Shown: positions 1 through 8,875 of the stretch, piece by piece | Layout of the letters: every line of letters begins with the position of its first letter | Numbering within the stretch: the first letter of the stretch is position 1 | DNA from: Aureibaculum algae | GTDB lineage: Bacteria > Bacteroidota > Bacteroidia > Flavobacteriales > Flavobacteriaceae | NCBI RefSeq assembly: GCF_006065315.1 | Contig: NZ_CP040749.1 | Location: forward strand, 2,742,501 to 2,806,500 | Reading direction: 5' to 3' | Length of the DNA: 64,000 nt | Notes under the pieces: generated by a model | Told to the model about the DNA's origin: nothing | Database searches by the model: none | Seen by the model: the letters and a program-made list of their open reading frames with translations, nothing else | Program-made: the position numbers and the translations under genes

Positions 1-452
1 GATTAGCCATTGCAGTAGGTACAGCCACTTTTTTAAACGGCACATTGGTATTGCGTTTCGGTATGGAAAAACTGGTTACTTTTGCGTTGCTAGGCTTTTT
101 AACGTCCTCCTTTCTCTATTGCATTTTATTTTACAATACAGGCAATCCGCCTGTAGCCATTCTAATCGTATTTTTCGCCTTACAATTCCTATCTATAGGA
201 TTTCTTTTTGGAAACTTAAGAGCGTTAGCAATGCAACCCGTAGGTCATATTGCTGGTATAGGAGCTGCAATTACTGGTTTTATCTCCACGTTAATGGCAG
301 TATCTATTAGTACCTACATTGGTAGATTCATAGAAGACACTGCCCTTCCCCTATTTGTTGGATTCTTTATCTGTGGTATGCTTGCTTTTATAGTTTTATT
401 GCTTTTAAAAAGAGGAAAACTCAGGCTTCTTGCTCCACAAATAAAAGAGTGA
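1..452 (+). CDS. C-terminal part of a Bcr/CflA-like MFS drug exporter (5'-truncated by window edge)
   Basis: The frame is open from base 3 to the TGA at 450-452 and has no start inside the window. It holds about four hydrophobic segments and the stretch GNLRALAMQPVGHIAGIGAA, which is typical of the C-terminal half of Bcr/CflA multidrug MFS transporters (family knowledge: N-A-M-P-hydrophobic-G-A-G-S motif in helix 11). It would export small compounds across the inner membrane by proton antiport. The lysine/arginine-rich tail KRGKLRLLAPQIKE ends the protein on the cytoplasmic side. Substrate cannot be told from the sequence. Confidence 0.75.
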   Translation, partial: LAIAVGTATFLNGTLVLRFGMEKLVTFALLGFLTSSFLYCILFYNTGNPPVAILIVFFALQFLSIGFLFGNLRALAMQPVGHIAGIGAAITGFISTLMAVSISTYIGRFIEDTALPLFVGFFICGMLAFIVLLLLKRGKLRLLAPQIKE

Positions 453-546
453 TAACACAACTTGTCTCATGATTAAAAAATCCTCGATACTAGACACCAA
501 GGTGTAACCCATTATGTTTTAATTACCTAAAAATGGTAACTGTATT

Positions 547-927
547 TTACAACCATTCCAAAAAATAATCCATCATTTCTTCTTTAAGTTGGCGATGCAA
601 TTTTGTATAGGTACGCATATCATTACGCAAATTATGTTGGTCATTTTGCAGTCTACCATCCACTTCTTCATTTAAATCTGCAGCTTTAATACTCTTAATT
701 TTTGCCTTACACCGATGTTGTAATTTAGAAATGACATCTTGCTCTATCATTATCTTATTTTGAAAACTTTCCAAAGGAACTAAAGCCTTCTTACTGAACT
801 CCCTACTAGCAATCTCTTCAAGTTTTTTTTCAAACAAATCCATTTCCTTAGCATGAAACTTCAATTCTCTTCTCCAAATTTCTAAATTAAATTTTAAATC
901 GCTTAAATACAATACTTTGGTCTCCAT
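547..927 (-). CDS. Small alpha-helical (coiled-coil) hypothetical protein
   Basis: A 126-residue protein with no signal peptide or membrane segment. It is rich in Lys/Glu/Leu with heptad-like spacing through nearly its whole length, so it is predicted to be a soluble helical or coiled-coil protein. It lies 24 bases downstream of the EF-G-like gene on the same strand and could be cotranscribed with it. I do not recognise the family; no catalytic motif is visible. Confidence 0.6.
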   Translation of the reverse strand: METKVLYLSDLKFNLEIWRRELKFHAKEMDLFEKKLEEIASREFSKKALVPLESFQNKIMIEQDVISKLQHRCKAKIKSIKAADLNEEVDGRLQNDQHNLRNDMRTYTKLHRQLKEEMMDYFLEWL

Positions 928-951
928 ATTACTATTGTTTTAAATTACACA

Positions 952-3054
952 TTAATGATTTACTAATTGTTGTTGCACATTGCTTGGCACAGGCTGATAA
1001 GCCGAAAATTTAGAGCTGAAAGAAGCTCTCCCTTGTGTTAAAGATCGTAAACTAGTGGAATAGCCAAAAAGCTCAGCAGCAGGTGCAATGCATTTTAAAA
1101 TTTGATAATGCCCGTTACTTTCAACACTTTGAATAATGGAGCGTCTCGATTGTAAATCGGTCATCACATTCCCAACCATCTCTTCAGGTACTTTTACGGT
1201 TAATTCTTGTGCCGGTTCTAACAATTTGGGATTTGCATTTAAAAAAGCTTCTTTAAACGCATGTGCTCCCGCAATTTTAAATGAAATATCGTTGGAATCT
1301 ACAGAGTGCATTTTTCCGTCATAAACCATAACGCGTACATCTCTGATATACGAATCCGTTAGTGGACCCGATTCCATCACCTCTAAAATCCCCTTCATTA
1401 CAGATGGTAGATATCGCAAATCAATAACCCCTCCTACAATGCAATTATAAAAAACAAGCTTTCCACCCCAAGGTAAATCCACTTCTTCCTTTCCTCTAAT
1501 ATTAAAACCTTCAGGGTCCGGCATGCCTTCTTCCCAAGGTTCTATTTTCATATGTACTTGAGCAAACTGTCCAGCACCACCTGATTGTTTTTTATGTTTA
1601 TAACTAGAAGTTGACGATCGTTTTATCGTTTCTCTATAGGTGATTTTCGGTTTTTCAAAGCGTACTTTTATACCATATTCATTCTCTAACTGCCAGTTAA
1701 CAATGGCCAAATGCAATTCTCCTTGACATCCTAAAATGAGCTGTTTCGATTCTTTTGCATAATGAATGGTTACGGTCGGGTCTTGATTGTGAATTTTCTT
1801 TAAAGCCTCATTTAATTTTTCTTCATCCTTTTTATTCTCAGCAACAATAGACCTACGGATTCTAGGCTCTGGGTATTTTATAGGCCTGATAGTTATGGAT
1901 TTACCAACCTCATGAAGCGTGTCATTCGTTTCAGTATATTTTAATTTTAGCGTAGCTCCAATATCTCCAGCAGTTAATTTTGAAACAGGTTCACGCTTTT
2001 TACCGTCCATAATAAACAATTGATTGATAGCTTCCGTTTCTCCATTTCTAGAATTTACCATTTTATCATTTACTTTAATCTCTCCTGACACCACCTTGAA
2101 ATACGTGATTTGACCTAAATTAGGCTCGTTTAGCGTTTTAAATACAAACAAACTTGTTGGTGCTTCTTTCTTACCAATAATATCTTTGCCTTCTAAAGTT
2201 TGCTCAATATTTAAATCGGCTGCCGCAGGAGCTACATTATCTATAAAACCCATTAAGCGGCCCGTACCCATATCATTTAAAGCAGAAACACAAAATACAG
2301 GAAACAACTCTTGTTTCAACATCCCTGCTTTGATCCCTTTTCGCATCTCATCTTCATTCAAAGTGCCTTTTTCAAAGAACAACTCCAACAATTCGTCGTC
2401 ATTTTCCGCTGCTTTTTCAATCAATTCATTATGCAATTTATTAGCCAATTCCATCTGATCATCTGGGATTGGTAATTTCTCTGGCTTACCTCCAGTAGGT
2501 TTAAATTTATAAACTTTCATTTTTAGAACATCAACAATACATTGAGCTCCATCAATTTTTATAGGGTATTGAATCTTAACCGCATTTTTCCCCACTAAAG
2601 AGGTAATGCTCTTAAAACTCTCATCAAAATTAGCATTGATATGATCTATTTGGTTGATAACAAAAAGTGTTGGTTTACTATATCTATCTACATAATTCCA
2701 TATTATTTCTGTCCCAATTTCTACACCATATTGTGCGTTTAATACCGTAACAATAGTATCTGCCACCCTAATTGAAGAAATAATTTCACCTATAAAATCA
2801 TCTAAACCAGGAGTGTCTATAATATTTATTTTATAGTTTCTCCATTCTGTATGTAAAGGCGTGGCAAACACAGAATTACCTCGCTCTTGCTCAACCTCAT
2901 GAAAATCTGATATCGTGTTTTTTGTTTCTACCGCTCCTCTCCTATTAATAAGACCAGCCTCAAAGAGCATTGTTTCTGAAAGTGTTGTCTTACCACTGTC
3001 ATGAGCCCCTACAAAGACTACGTTTTTAATGTGTTTGTCGTCATATATTTTCAT
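952..3054 (-). CDS. EF-G-like translational GTPase lacking the catalytic switch II histidine (EF-G2 type)
   Basis: 700 residues with the EF-G domain order: G domain, domain II, III, IV, V. The P-loop GAHDSGKT is at residues 16-23, the G3 motif DTPG at 80-83 and the G4 motif NQID follows. The domain IV loop SGGAGQFAQV matches the EF-G GGxGQ(Y/F) signature. In canonical EF-G the G3 motif continues DTPGHVDF; here it is DTPGLDDF, so Leu84 replaces the histidine that activates water for GTP hydrolysis. The switch I ERGIT is ERGNS. I chose the ATG at 3054 because the 34 codons upstream do not match EF-G and the P-loop lies at the usual distance from it. Likely a second EF-G paralogue with ribosome-related but low or no GTPase activity, as reported for EF-G2 of Bacteroides. 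Confidence 0.85.
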   Translation of the reverse strand: MKIYDDKHIKNVVFVGAHDSGKTTLSETMLFEAGLINRRGAVETKNTISDFHEVEQERGNSVFATPLHTEWRNYKINIIDTPGLDDFIGEIISSIRVADTIVTVLNAQYGVEIGTEIIWNYVDRYSKPTLFVINQIDHINANFDESFKSITSLVGKNAVKIQYPIKIDGAQCIVDVLKMKVYKFKPTGGKPEKLPIPDDQMELANKLHNELIEKAAENDDELLELFFEKGTLNEDEMRKGIKAGMLKQELFPVFCVSALNDMGTGRLMGFIDNVAPAAADLNIEQTLEGKDIIGKKEAPTSLFVFKTLNEPNLGQITYFKVVSGEIKVNDKMVNSRNGETEAINQLFIMDGKKREPVSKLTAGDIGATLKLKYTETNDTLHEVGKSITIRPIKYPEPRIRRSIVAENKKDEEKLNEALKKIHNQDPTVTIHYAKESKQLILGCQGELHLAIVNWQLENEYGIKVRFEKPKITYRETIKRSSTSSYKHKKQSGGAGQFAQVHMKIEPWEEGMPDPEGFNIRGKEEVDLPWGGKLVFYNCIVGGVIDLRYLPSVMKGILEVMESGPLTDSYIRDVRVMVYDGKMHSVDSNDISFKIAGAHAFKEAFLNANPKLLEPAQELTVKVPEEMVGNVMTDLQSRRSIIQSVESNGHYQILKCIAPAAELFGYSTSLRSLTQGRASFSSKFSAYQPVPSNVQQQLVNH

Positions 3055-3275
3055 AGTAAAAGATTTAGGAATTAATTTGAACCCTAAAGCTAAGAAGAGA
3101 AAATCGGAAAAAACATGATATTTATTAGCTTTCACTAAAAAAGAAGAAATATACAAAAAATATTTAAAACGCTGATTATCATATATTAACGTAGAGTGTA
3201 CTTATAATAAATTTCAATATGGATACATATACTATAAGAAACAGTAATTAATTATTGTAAAATAGACACCTAATT

Positions 3276-3599
3276 TTAAGGTAAAATATTCACAGAATCA
3301 TAAACAACTACCTTTTCCCAAAGTGGTGAAGACTCTTCAATAAATTGTTTATGGTTAGGCTCTATTTGATAGGCATCATGGTCCTTTTTGGTCTCAAAAG
3401 TGAGAAGTAAACTGTAGGTATAGGTACTATCAATAACTTCTCTATCCGTTTGAGCAGGAGTTCCAACATGCTTGGTTTTTATAAAAACGGACTGATTTAT
3501 AAAGTTAGTTAACGATTTTTCAAAAGCCGCTCTGTCGACCGCACCATCTGGATTCTTTAACCAAAAAAACACGTTATGAGCAAAATTACCTTGAGTCAT
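3276..3599 (-). CDS. Dabb (stress-responsive A/B barrel) domain protein
   Basis: 107 residues. The pattern NVFFWLKNPDGAVDRAAFEKSL near the N-terminus, a central Y(S)LLLTFE strand and D-A-Y-x-x-x-P-x-H (DAYQIEPNHKQFIEE) are the signature of the Dabb family of small dimeric ferredoxin-like barrels. Function in bacteria is not established; family members act in stress responses or as small enzymes. Transcribed divergently from the ThuA-like gene across a 76-bp gap. Confidence 0.8.
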   Translation of the reverse strand: MTQGNFAHNVFFWLKNPDGAVDRAAFEKSLTNFINQSVFIKTKHVGTPAQTDREVIDSTYTYSLLLTFETKKDHDAYQIEPNHKQFIEESSPLWEKVVVYDSVNILP

Positions 3600-3650
3600 T
3601 TTATAAATATTTAGTGCTAATTTAAAATCAAATATAGAAAATCATTTTAC

Positions 3651-3658
3651 TATATTTG
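3651..3658 (+). promoter_or_regulatory. Predicted Bacteroidetes -7 promoter element
   Basis: TATATTTG fits the TAnnTTTG consensus and ends 17 bases before the ATG of the ThuA-like gene. No clear -33 TTG is seen at the usual spacing, so this is a moderate call. Confidence 0.45.
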
Positions 3659-3675
3659 TTGATAATCGAATATTT

Positions 3676-4416
3676 ATGAATATAAAAAGTAAATTAATCA
3701 GTCTTTCAGTTGTTTGTGTTTTAATGCTAATACCTCCTTGTTTACAAGCACAATCAGAAAATTTATTGATTTTCTCTAAAACGGAAGGCTATCGTCATAA
3801 ATCGATTGAAACAGGAATTGTAGCCATAAAAAAATTAGCTAAAGAAAATGATTTTAATGTAACTGCAACTGAAGATGCTACCTATTTTAATGCTGACACC
3901 TTAAAAAACTATTCGGCTGTTTTATTTTTAAGCACTACTGGTGATATTTTAAATGAAGAACAACAAGCTAATTTTAAAGCATTTATACAGTCTGGTGGCG
4001 GTTTTGTAGGTATTCATGCAGCAACAGATACAGAATTTGATTGGCCTTGGTATGGTAAATTAATAGGTGCTTATTTCATTTCTCACCCCAAACAACAACA
4101 AGCAATCGTTACTATTATTGATCACAAACATTTGGCAACTAAAATGCTACCAAAAAAATGGTCACTTTTTGACGAGTGGTACAATTTTAAAGATATTAGC
4201 GAAGACATTGATGTACTTGCAAATTTAGACGAAACAAGTTATACGGGTGGTAAAAATGGTAGTCACCACCCTATTTCTTGGGTTCAGGAATATGACGGAG
4301 GTAAAATGTTCTATACAGGCATGGGACATACGAACGAAGCTTTTGCTGATACTGACTTTTTAGCTCATGTTTTAGGCGGCATTCAATATGCATTTGGCAG
4401 ATCTGAAGAAGAATAA
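3676..4416 (+). CDS. ThuA-like domain secreted protein
   Basis: 246 residues with an N-terminal signal peptide (hydrophobic to LMLIPPCLQA, cleavage near residue 25). The body matches ThuA-like proteins, which have a class I glutamine amidotransferase-like fold: LIFSKTEGYRHKSIETG, FIQSGGGFVGIHAATDTEFDWPWYG, and GRMFYTGMGHTxEAF near the end (here GGKMFYTGMGHTNEAF). In Bacteroidetes these are linked to sugar (trehalose-type or glycan) utilisation, but the exact reaction is unknown. Convergent with the E1 dehydrogenase gene, with only four bases between the stop codons and no terminator visible. Confidence 0.85.
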   Translation: MNIKSKLISLSVVCVLMLIPPCLQAQSENLLIFSKTEGYRHKSIETGIVAIKKLAKENDFNVTATEDATYFNADTLKNYSAVLFLSTTGDILNEEQQANFKAFIQSGGGFVGIHAATDTEFDWPWYGKLIGAYFISHPKQQQAIVTIIDHKHLATKMLPKKWSLFDEWYNFKDISEDIDVLANLDETSYTGGKNGSHHPISWVQEYDGGKMFYTGMGHTNEAFADTDFLAHVLGGIQYAFGRSEEE

Positions 4417-4420
4417 CTTT

Positions 4421-6391
4421 TTAATAATTAAGAAGCTCATTTATTGCCGCTCCTAGTTTGTCTTTACCTAAATATTGAGACTCCAATTGAGGCTCAAAAG
4501 GAATAGGTGTTTCAATACTAGCCACACGCTTTACTGCAGCGTCTAAATATTCAAAACAATTTTCGTGGATTAACGCTGAAATATCACTTGCCACACCACC
4601 AAATAAAGAATCTTCTTGAACAACAAGTGCCTTACCCGTCTTTTTAACAGAAGCATAAATGGTTTCTGTATCTAACGGCTTTAAAGTTCGTAAATCAATG
4701 ACATCTGCGACAATAGAACTTTCTTTGAGATAATCTAAAACCCAATGTAAGGCATATCCAAAAGATATAATAGTGATAGCACTTCCTTCCTTAAGTAATG
4801 CTGCTTTCCCTAAAGGTAATGTAAAGTAATCTTCAGGCACTTCTTGTCGGATACTACGGTACAAGGCTTTATGTTCAAAAAACAACACAGGATTAAGGTC
4901 TTCAATCGCCGTGGCCAATAAGCCTTTTGCATCATACGGAAATGCAGGGTAAACTACTTTTAAACCCGGTGTTTTAGTAAACCAAGCCTCATTCGTTTGA
5001 CTGTGAAAAGGACCAGCTCCCACACCGGCTCCACAAGGCATTCGTATAACAACATCGGCATGTTGCCCCCATCTATAATTCGATTTTGCCAATAAATTTA
5101 CAATCGGGTTAAAGCCTGAACTTACGAAATCTGCAAATTGCATTTCAACGACCGACTTAATACCACTAATTGATAGTCCATAAGCTGCGGAAACAATGGC
5201 TGATTCACATATTGGAGTATTCCTTACCCTCTCCTTACCAAAAGCCTCCACAAAACCTTCCGTGATTTTAAAAACACCACCATATTCAGCAATATCTTGC
5301 CCCATAATCACCAAGTCATCATGACGCTCCATGCACTGTTTTAAACCTTGAGAAATAGCATCTACAAAACGAATATTTTCATTATTACCCACAGGTTTAA
5401 CCTCTTGATAATTAATTGATTTAAAAACATCACCTAATTCTTTTTCTAAATCAGGAACCAATCGTTCTTCGTTAAACGCAAGCTCTAAATTATCATTAAT
5501 TTGATGAGCTATTTCCACTTTTAAAGCCACCTCCATTTCTTCAGTTAAAATAGCTTTATTCTTTAAAAACTCTTGATAATTTTCTAATGGATCTTTAGCA
5601 CCCCATGTATCCAATAATTCTTGTGGCACATATTTCGTTCCGCTAGCCTCCTCATGTCCACGCATTCTAAACGTCATAAATTCAATAAAAACTGGTCGCG
5701 GATTCTTACGTACACTTTTAGCAATATCAGCTACTTTTTGATACACATCTAACACATTATTCCCGTCAACAACATGACTTTCCATACCGTATCCTTTTGC
5801 TCGATCAGCCAATTGCTCACAATTAAATTGCTCTTTTGAAGGAGTTGACAATCCGTACCCATTATTTTCTACACAAAAAAGAACGGGTAAACCCCAAACA
5901 GAAGCGACGTTTAACGCCTCATGAATATCCCCTTCGCTAGTTCCACCCTCACCAGTAAATACTGCACAAACTTGATTGTTTTTTTTAAGTAAATTACCTA
6001 AAGCAATTCCGTCAGCCACGCCAAACTGAGGACCTAAATGTGATATCATACCAACAATATGATACTCTTGTGTACCGAAATGAAAACTCCGATCTCTTCC
6101 ATTGGTAAAACCATTAATTTTACCTTGCCACTGCGAAAACAACCGATGCAAGGGAACACCTCTTGAAGTAAAAACGCCTAAATTTCTATGCATTGGCAAA
6201 ATATACTCATCACTTTCTAAAGCAGAGGCTACACCTACAGAAATAGCTTCTTGACCAATACCACTAAACCATTTTGAGATTTTACCTTGACGTAATAAAA
6301 TCAACATCTTCTCTTCAATTAATCGCGGCAAAAGCAATCCTTTATATAATTCTAACAGCTTTTTATTGGAAAGATTTTTTTTAAAATACAT
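4421..6391 (-). CDS. Fused E1 alpha/beta subunit of a 2-oxoacid dehydrogenase (branched-chain type)
   Basis: 656 residues that join both E1 subunits. Residues 1-320 are the alpha part with the thiamine diphosphate/Mg motif GEGGTSEGD...NNGYG; residues about 340-656 are the beta (transketolase-like) part with MGQDIAEYGGVFKITEGF and the C-terminal transketolase domain. The enzyme decarboxylates 2-oxoacids and passes the acyl group to the lipoyl E2 of a dehydrogenase complex in the cytoplasm. Fused E1 proteins of this length in Bacteroidetes are normally annotated as 2-oxoisovalerate (branched-chain) dehydrogenase. E2 and E3 are not encoded nearby. An Lrp-family regulator lies directly upstream on the same strand, which suggests amino acid-linked control. 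Confidence 0.88.
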   Translation of the reverse strand: MYFKKNLSNKKLLELYKGLLLPRLIEEKMLILLRQGKISKWFSGIGQEAISVGVASALESDEYILPMHRNLGVFTSRGVPLHRLFSQWQGKINGFTNGRDRSFHFGTQEYHIVGMISHLGPQFGVADGIALGNLLKKNNQVCAVFTGEGGTSEGDIHEALNVASVWGLPVLFCVENNGYGLSTPSKEQFNCEQLADRAKGYGMESHVVDGNNVLDVYQKVADIAKSVRKNPRPVFIEFMTFRMRGHEEASGTKYVPQELLDTWGAKDPLENYQEFLKNKAILTEEMEVALKVEIAHQINDNLELAFNEERLVPDLEKELGDVFKSINYQEVKPVGNNENIRFVDAISQGLKQCMERHDDLVIMGQDIAEYGGVFKITEGFVEAFGKERVRNTPICESAIVSAAYGLSISGIKSVVEMQFADFVSSGFNPIVNLLAKSNYRWGQHADVVIRMPCGAGVGAGPFHSQTNEAWFTKTPGLKVVYPAFPYDAKGLLATAIEDLNPVLFFEHKALYRSIRQEVPEDYFTLPLGKAALLKEGSAITIISFGYALHWVLDYLKESSIVADVIDLRTLKPLDTETIYASVKKTGKALVVQEDSLFGGVASDISALIHENCFEYLDAAVKRVASIETPIPFEPQLESQYLGKDKLGAAINELLNY

Positions 6392-6426
6392 AGGTTGAGT
6401 TGATGGGTGAATTATATAAACAAAAA

Positions 6427-6455
6427 AAACGCTCTCAAATGTATTGAAAGCGTTT
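6427..6455 (-). terminator. Rho-independent terminator of the Lrp gene
   Basis: AAACGCTTTCAA / TTGAGAGCGTTT stem (one mismatch) followed on the minus strand by a run of T residues. It sits 24 bases past the Lrp stop codon and ahead of the E1 gene, so the two genes are probably separate transcripts. Confidence 0.75.
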
Positions 6456-6478
6456 AATAAATTAAAATTTATAATTAA

Positions 6479-6964
6479 TTATATTTTATACGCATCAAAA
6501 ATAGCATGCATCAACCTCTTTTTATCATTGATAACCTCCTCTAAAGAAATTGAAGTCTCTGTTCTTAAAACACCTTTGATTTCGTCAATTCTAAAAATAA
6601 CATTCTTAGCATGTTTCGTATCAATTGCTCTTATTTTACAAAAAACAGCGAATTTACCAGTTGTCAAGTGTGCAACTGTTACTTCTGGTATCTTAAGTAG
6701 CTCATCAACAACTTGTTGAGTGAAAGATGAATTTTCAATAAACACACCTATATAGGCGATAAAGGAATAATTCATTTTATCATAGTCAACCGTTAAAGTT
6801 GAACCTTTTATTACACCCTCCTCTTCCATTTTTTTTACGCGAACATGAATTGTTCCTGCAGAAACCAGCAATTTTTTTGCAATATCTGTAAATGGGGTTC
6901 TAGCATTTTCGATAAGAACATCAATTATCTGATGATCTATTTCGTCTAGTTTGAATTTTGACAT
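6479..6964 (-). CDS. Lrp/AsnC-family transcriptional regulator
   Basis: 161 residues. The N-terminal winged helix-turn-helix starts LDEIDHQIIDVLIENARTPF and includes AKKLLVSAGTIHVRVKKMEEEGVI; the C-terminal RAM/AsnC ligand-binding domain follows (AYIGVFIE..., VTVAHLTTGKFAVFCKI). Members form dimers and octamers and respond to amino acids. The position directly upstream of a branched-chain-type E1 gene suggests control of amino or keto acid metabolism, but no operator was identified. Confidence 0.9.
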   Translation of the reverse strand: MSKFKLDEIDHQIIDVLIENARTPFTDIAKKLLVSAGTIHVRVKKMEEEGVIKGSTLTVDYDKMNYSFIAYIGVFIENSSFTQQVVDELLKIPEVTVAHLTTGKFAVFCKIRAIDTKHAKNVIFRIDEIKGVLRTETSISLEEVINDKKRLMHAIFDAYKI

Positions 6965-7031
6965 ATTATGTTATTTTCATTAAAAATACTAAATTCTTAC
7001 TTTTTCCCTTAAAAAACTAATAAAATGTGAT

Positions 7032-8135
7032 TTAATTGTCAAAAAGTTTACTAAGTGATAATTTGGTGTTGTATTTTTCACCCTTTTTATTGATTATAGT
7101 ATTGGCATTATAATCAGATAAATTACCAATAACCTCAATAGCGGGCCTGAAAATCACTTTTTTATCTTCAAGGGTTTCTTTAAATAAAACACCAACATCT
7201 ACCAACTTATTTTCCTCGACCAACTCAATGTTTTTGTAAATAATATCTAAAAATGACTTTTCATTATTCGGAATTTCAAAATAGGCTTCATAATTTGAAT
7301 TATCTTCCCCTGACGCTATAAAGGAAATTCCAGTTACTAAGCTTATAAAATTAAACCTTCTAACCTCTTCCCTATTATAATCATCTTGATAATGCCCCGC
7401 CTCTATAAGTATGGTATAATATCCTGCTTTCTGAAAATTATCACCCGTAGCAGTTGGGTAAAACTCATCTGTATACCTACCAATTTGCCCAGGAATTAAC
7501 TGTGTTAACGAACTAAACATAGCATTAATAACTGACATTGTTATTTTTCTACCTTCAGTTACCTTTCGCGACTCTTCTTCTGATGGTGCTAAAAAAGAAA
7601 TGGTTGCTGGATTGTCTCCTACATTAAATATAGTACGCTGATCATGTAAATTAAAACAATATTTAGGATTTACATCCTTTAAAACAGCTTGTAGTATTTT
7701 ACTTTCAGGTGCTTTTACAGCAACAGCATCACGGTTTAAATCGATATTCTGAGCATTTACTCGAGTATATACAGCAGCACCATCTGGATTCAACATTGGT
7801 ACAAACACCAAAGTACACGCTTTCAAAATCTCATTCACCATTAAATTACCATCATCATCTAACCATTTTAACAAATCAAATAAGGCTTTTGTACCTGTAC
7901 TTTCATTACCATGCATTTGTGACCAGAGCAATATTTTTATCTTTCCACTACCAATAGTAATTTTATGAATTGGTATTCCTTTATAAGAATGTCCAATAAT
8001 TTCTTTAGAAAATTTCTGTGATAAATCCTTCACTAAAGGTTCAATATCAGCATAGGTAAGATACCTTCCAAATAGATTGTTTTCTTTATGGTTTTTACTC
8101 CAAGAAACTAATGTGTCTAAATCTGTTATATTCAT
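7032..8135 (-). CDS. M14-family zinc carboxypeptidase-like protein
   Basis: 367 residues from the ATG at 8135, the first methionine that follows the non-coding-looking lead codons MDFIFYKCK... The zinc ligands of the M14 fold are visible as SQMHGNESTG (His, Glu) and CFNLHDQRT (His), with Asn-Arg substrate contact NAQNIDLNRD and the catalytic glutamate in ILIEAGHYQDD. No signal peptide is seen, so it may be cytoplasmic. It would remove C-terminal residues from peptides or act on amide bonds. Divergent from an XRE regulator, with palindromic sites in the shared region. Confidence 0.85.
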   Translation of the reverse strand: MNITDLDTLVSWSKNHKENNLFGRYLTYADIEPLVKDLSQKFSKEIIGHSYKGIPIHKITIGSGKIKILLWSQMHGNESTGTKALFDLLKWLDDDGNLMVNEILKACTLVFVPMLNPDGAAVYTRVNAQNIDLNRDAVAVKAPESKILQAVLKDVNPKYCFNLHDQRTIFNVGDNPATISFLAPSEEESRKVTEGRKITMSVINAMFSSLTQLIPGQIGRYTDEFYPTATGDNFQKAGYYTILIEAGHYQDDYNREEVRRFNFISLVTGISFIASGEDNSNYEAYFEIPNNEKSFLDIIYKNIELVEENKLVDVGVLFKETLEDKKVIFRPAIEVIGNLSDYNANTIINKKGEKYNTKLSLSKLFDN

Positions 8136-8173
8136 TTTACAAATGTAAATAAAGTAATGTTTACATTTGTAAA
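8136..8173. promoter_or_regulatory. Paired palindromes between carboxypeptidase and XRE regulator genes
   Basis: TTTACAAATGTAAA (8136-8149) and TTTACATTTGTAAA (8160-8173) lie immediately upstream of the carboxypeptidase ATG. Further similar half-palindromes occur at 8213-8224 (TTACAATTGTAA) and 8349-8362. Read on the minus strand the first contains TACATTTG, a TAnnTTTG promoter core only a few bases from the start codon. Best explained as operator sites that overlap promoters; the adjacent XRE protein is the obvious candidate binder. Confidence 0.55.
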
Positions 8174-8328
8174 ATATAAAATCCATTTCCCCCCCTAAGT
8201 TTCTGTCAAATTATTACAATTGTAAATCAATTATAAATACAACTATTAAAACACTCAATATCATTAATATAAAACCATTAAAATAAAGTATTTATTTAAT
8301 ACTATTAACAATATTTCAATTATTTAAG

Positions 8329-8358
8329 TTGTAATCAAAATCTATTTATTTACATTTG
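8329..8358 (+). promoter_or_regulatory. Predicted promoter of the XRE regulator gene
   Basis: TTG at 8329-8331, 19 bases of spacer, then TACATTTG (TAnnTTTG) at 8351-8358, which matches the Bacteroidetes -33/-7 arrangement. The -7 element sits inside a TTTACATTTGTAA near-palindrome, so the promoter would be covered if the palindromes are operators. Confidence 0.6.
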
Positions 8359-8375
8359 TAACTTAATATAATAAT

Positions 8376-8750
8376 GTGATTAACAACATAGACTTTTCGA
8401 AACGACTAAATATGGTGATGGAATATTACCAACTTTCTGCAACTGTTTTTGCCGAAAAAATTGGGGTGCAACGCTCTAGTATTTCACATTTATTATCAGG
8501 TAGAAACAAACCCAGTTTAGATTTTGTGTTGAAAGTTTTAGAGCACTTTAAAGAAGTAGAATTGTATTGGTTGTTAAAAGGCAAGGGAACATTCCCATCT
8601 AAAAAAGAGACATCCTCCTCCACCACTATTTCAAATAACGATGCCCCCATTATTAAATTAAAGGAAAAGAGTCCTCAAAATAATATTGACCGAATTATCA
8701 TTTTTTACAAAGACGGAACATTTGAAAATTATACTGAAAAAAGCAACTAA
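8376..8750 (+). CDS. XRE-family helix-turn-helix regulator
   Basis: 124 residues from a GTG at 8376 (the overlapping ATG at 8374 runs into TGA). Residues 5-65 are a Cro/CI-type HTH: RLNMVMEYYQLSATVFAEKIGVQRSSISHLLSGRNKPSLDFVLKVLEHF. The rest (about 55 residues) is a low-complexity linker and a short beta-like tail. It is a likely autoregulator of its own gene and of the divergent carboxypeptidase. The start is unusual but lies 17 bases behind a good promoter core. Confidence 0.85.
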   Translation: MINNIDFSKRLNMVMEYYQLSATVFAEKIGVQRSSISHLLSGRNKPSLDFVLKVLEHFKEVELYWLLKGKGTFPSKKETSSSTTISNNDAPIIKLKEKSPQNNIDRIIIFYKDGTFENYTEKSN

Positions 8751-8808
8751 TAACATTTTCGTAATTTCAATTTTGATTTCACCTATAAATATCAAAAAGA
8801 TTAACGCA

Positions 8809-8847
8809 TAAAAAAAAGCCTCACATTTTTTAATGTGAGGCTTTTTT
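8809..8847. terminator. Bidirectional terminator
   Basis: GCCTCACATT / AATGTGAGGC hairpin at 8818-8841 flanked by A residues on the left and T residues on the right, between the convergent XRE and M1 peptidase genes; serves both. Confidence 0.85.
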
Positions 8848-8875
8848 AACGGATTACAATCTGTTAAATAAGAAT

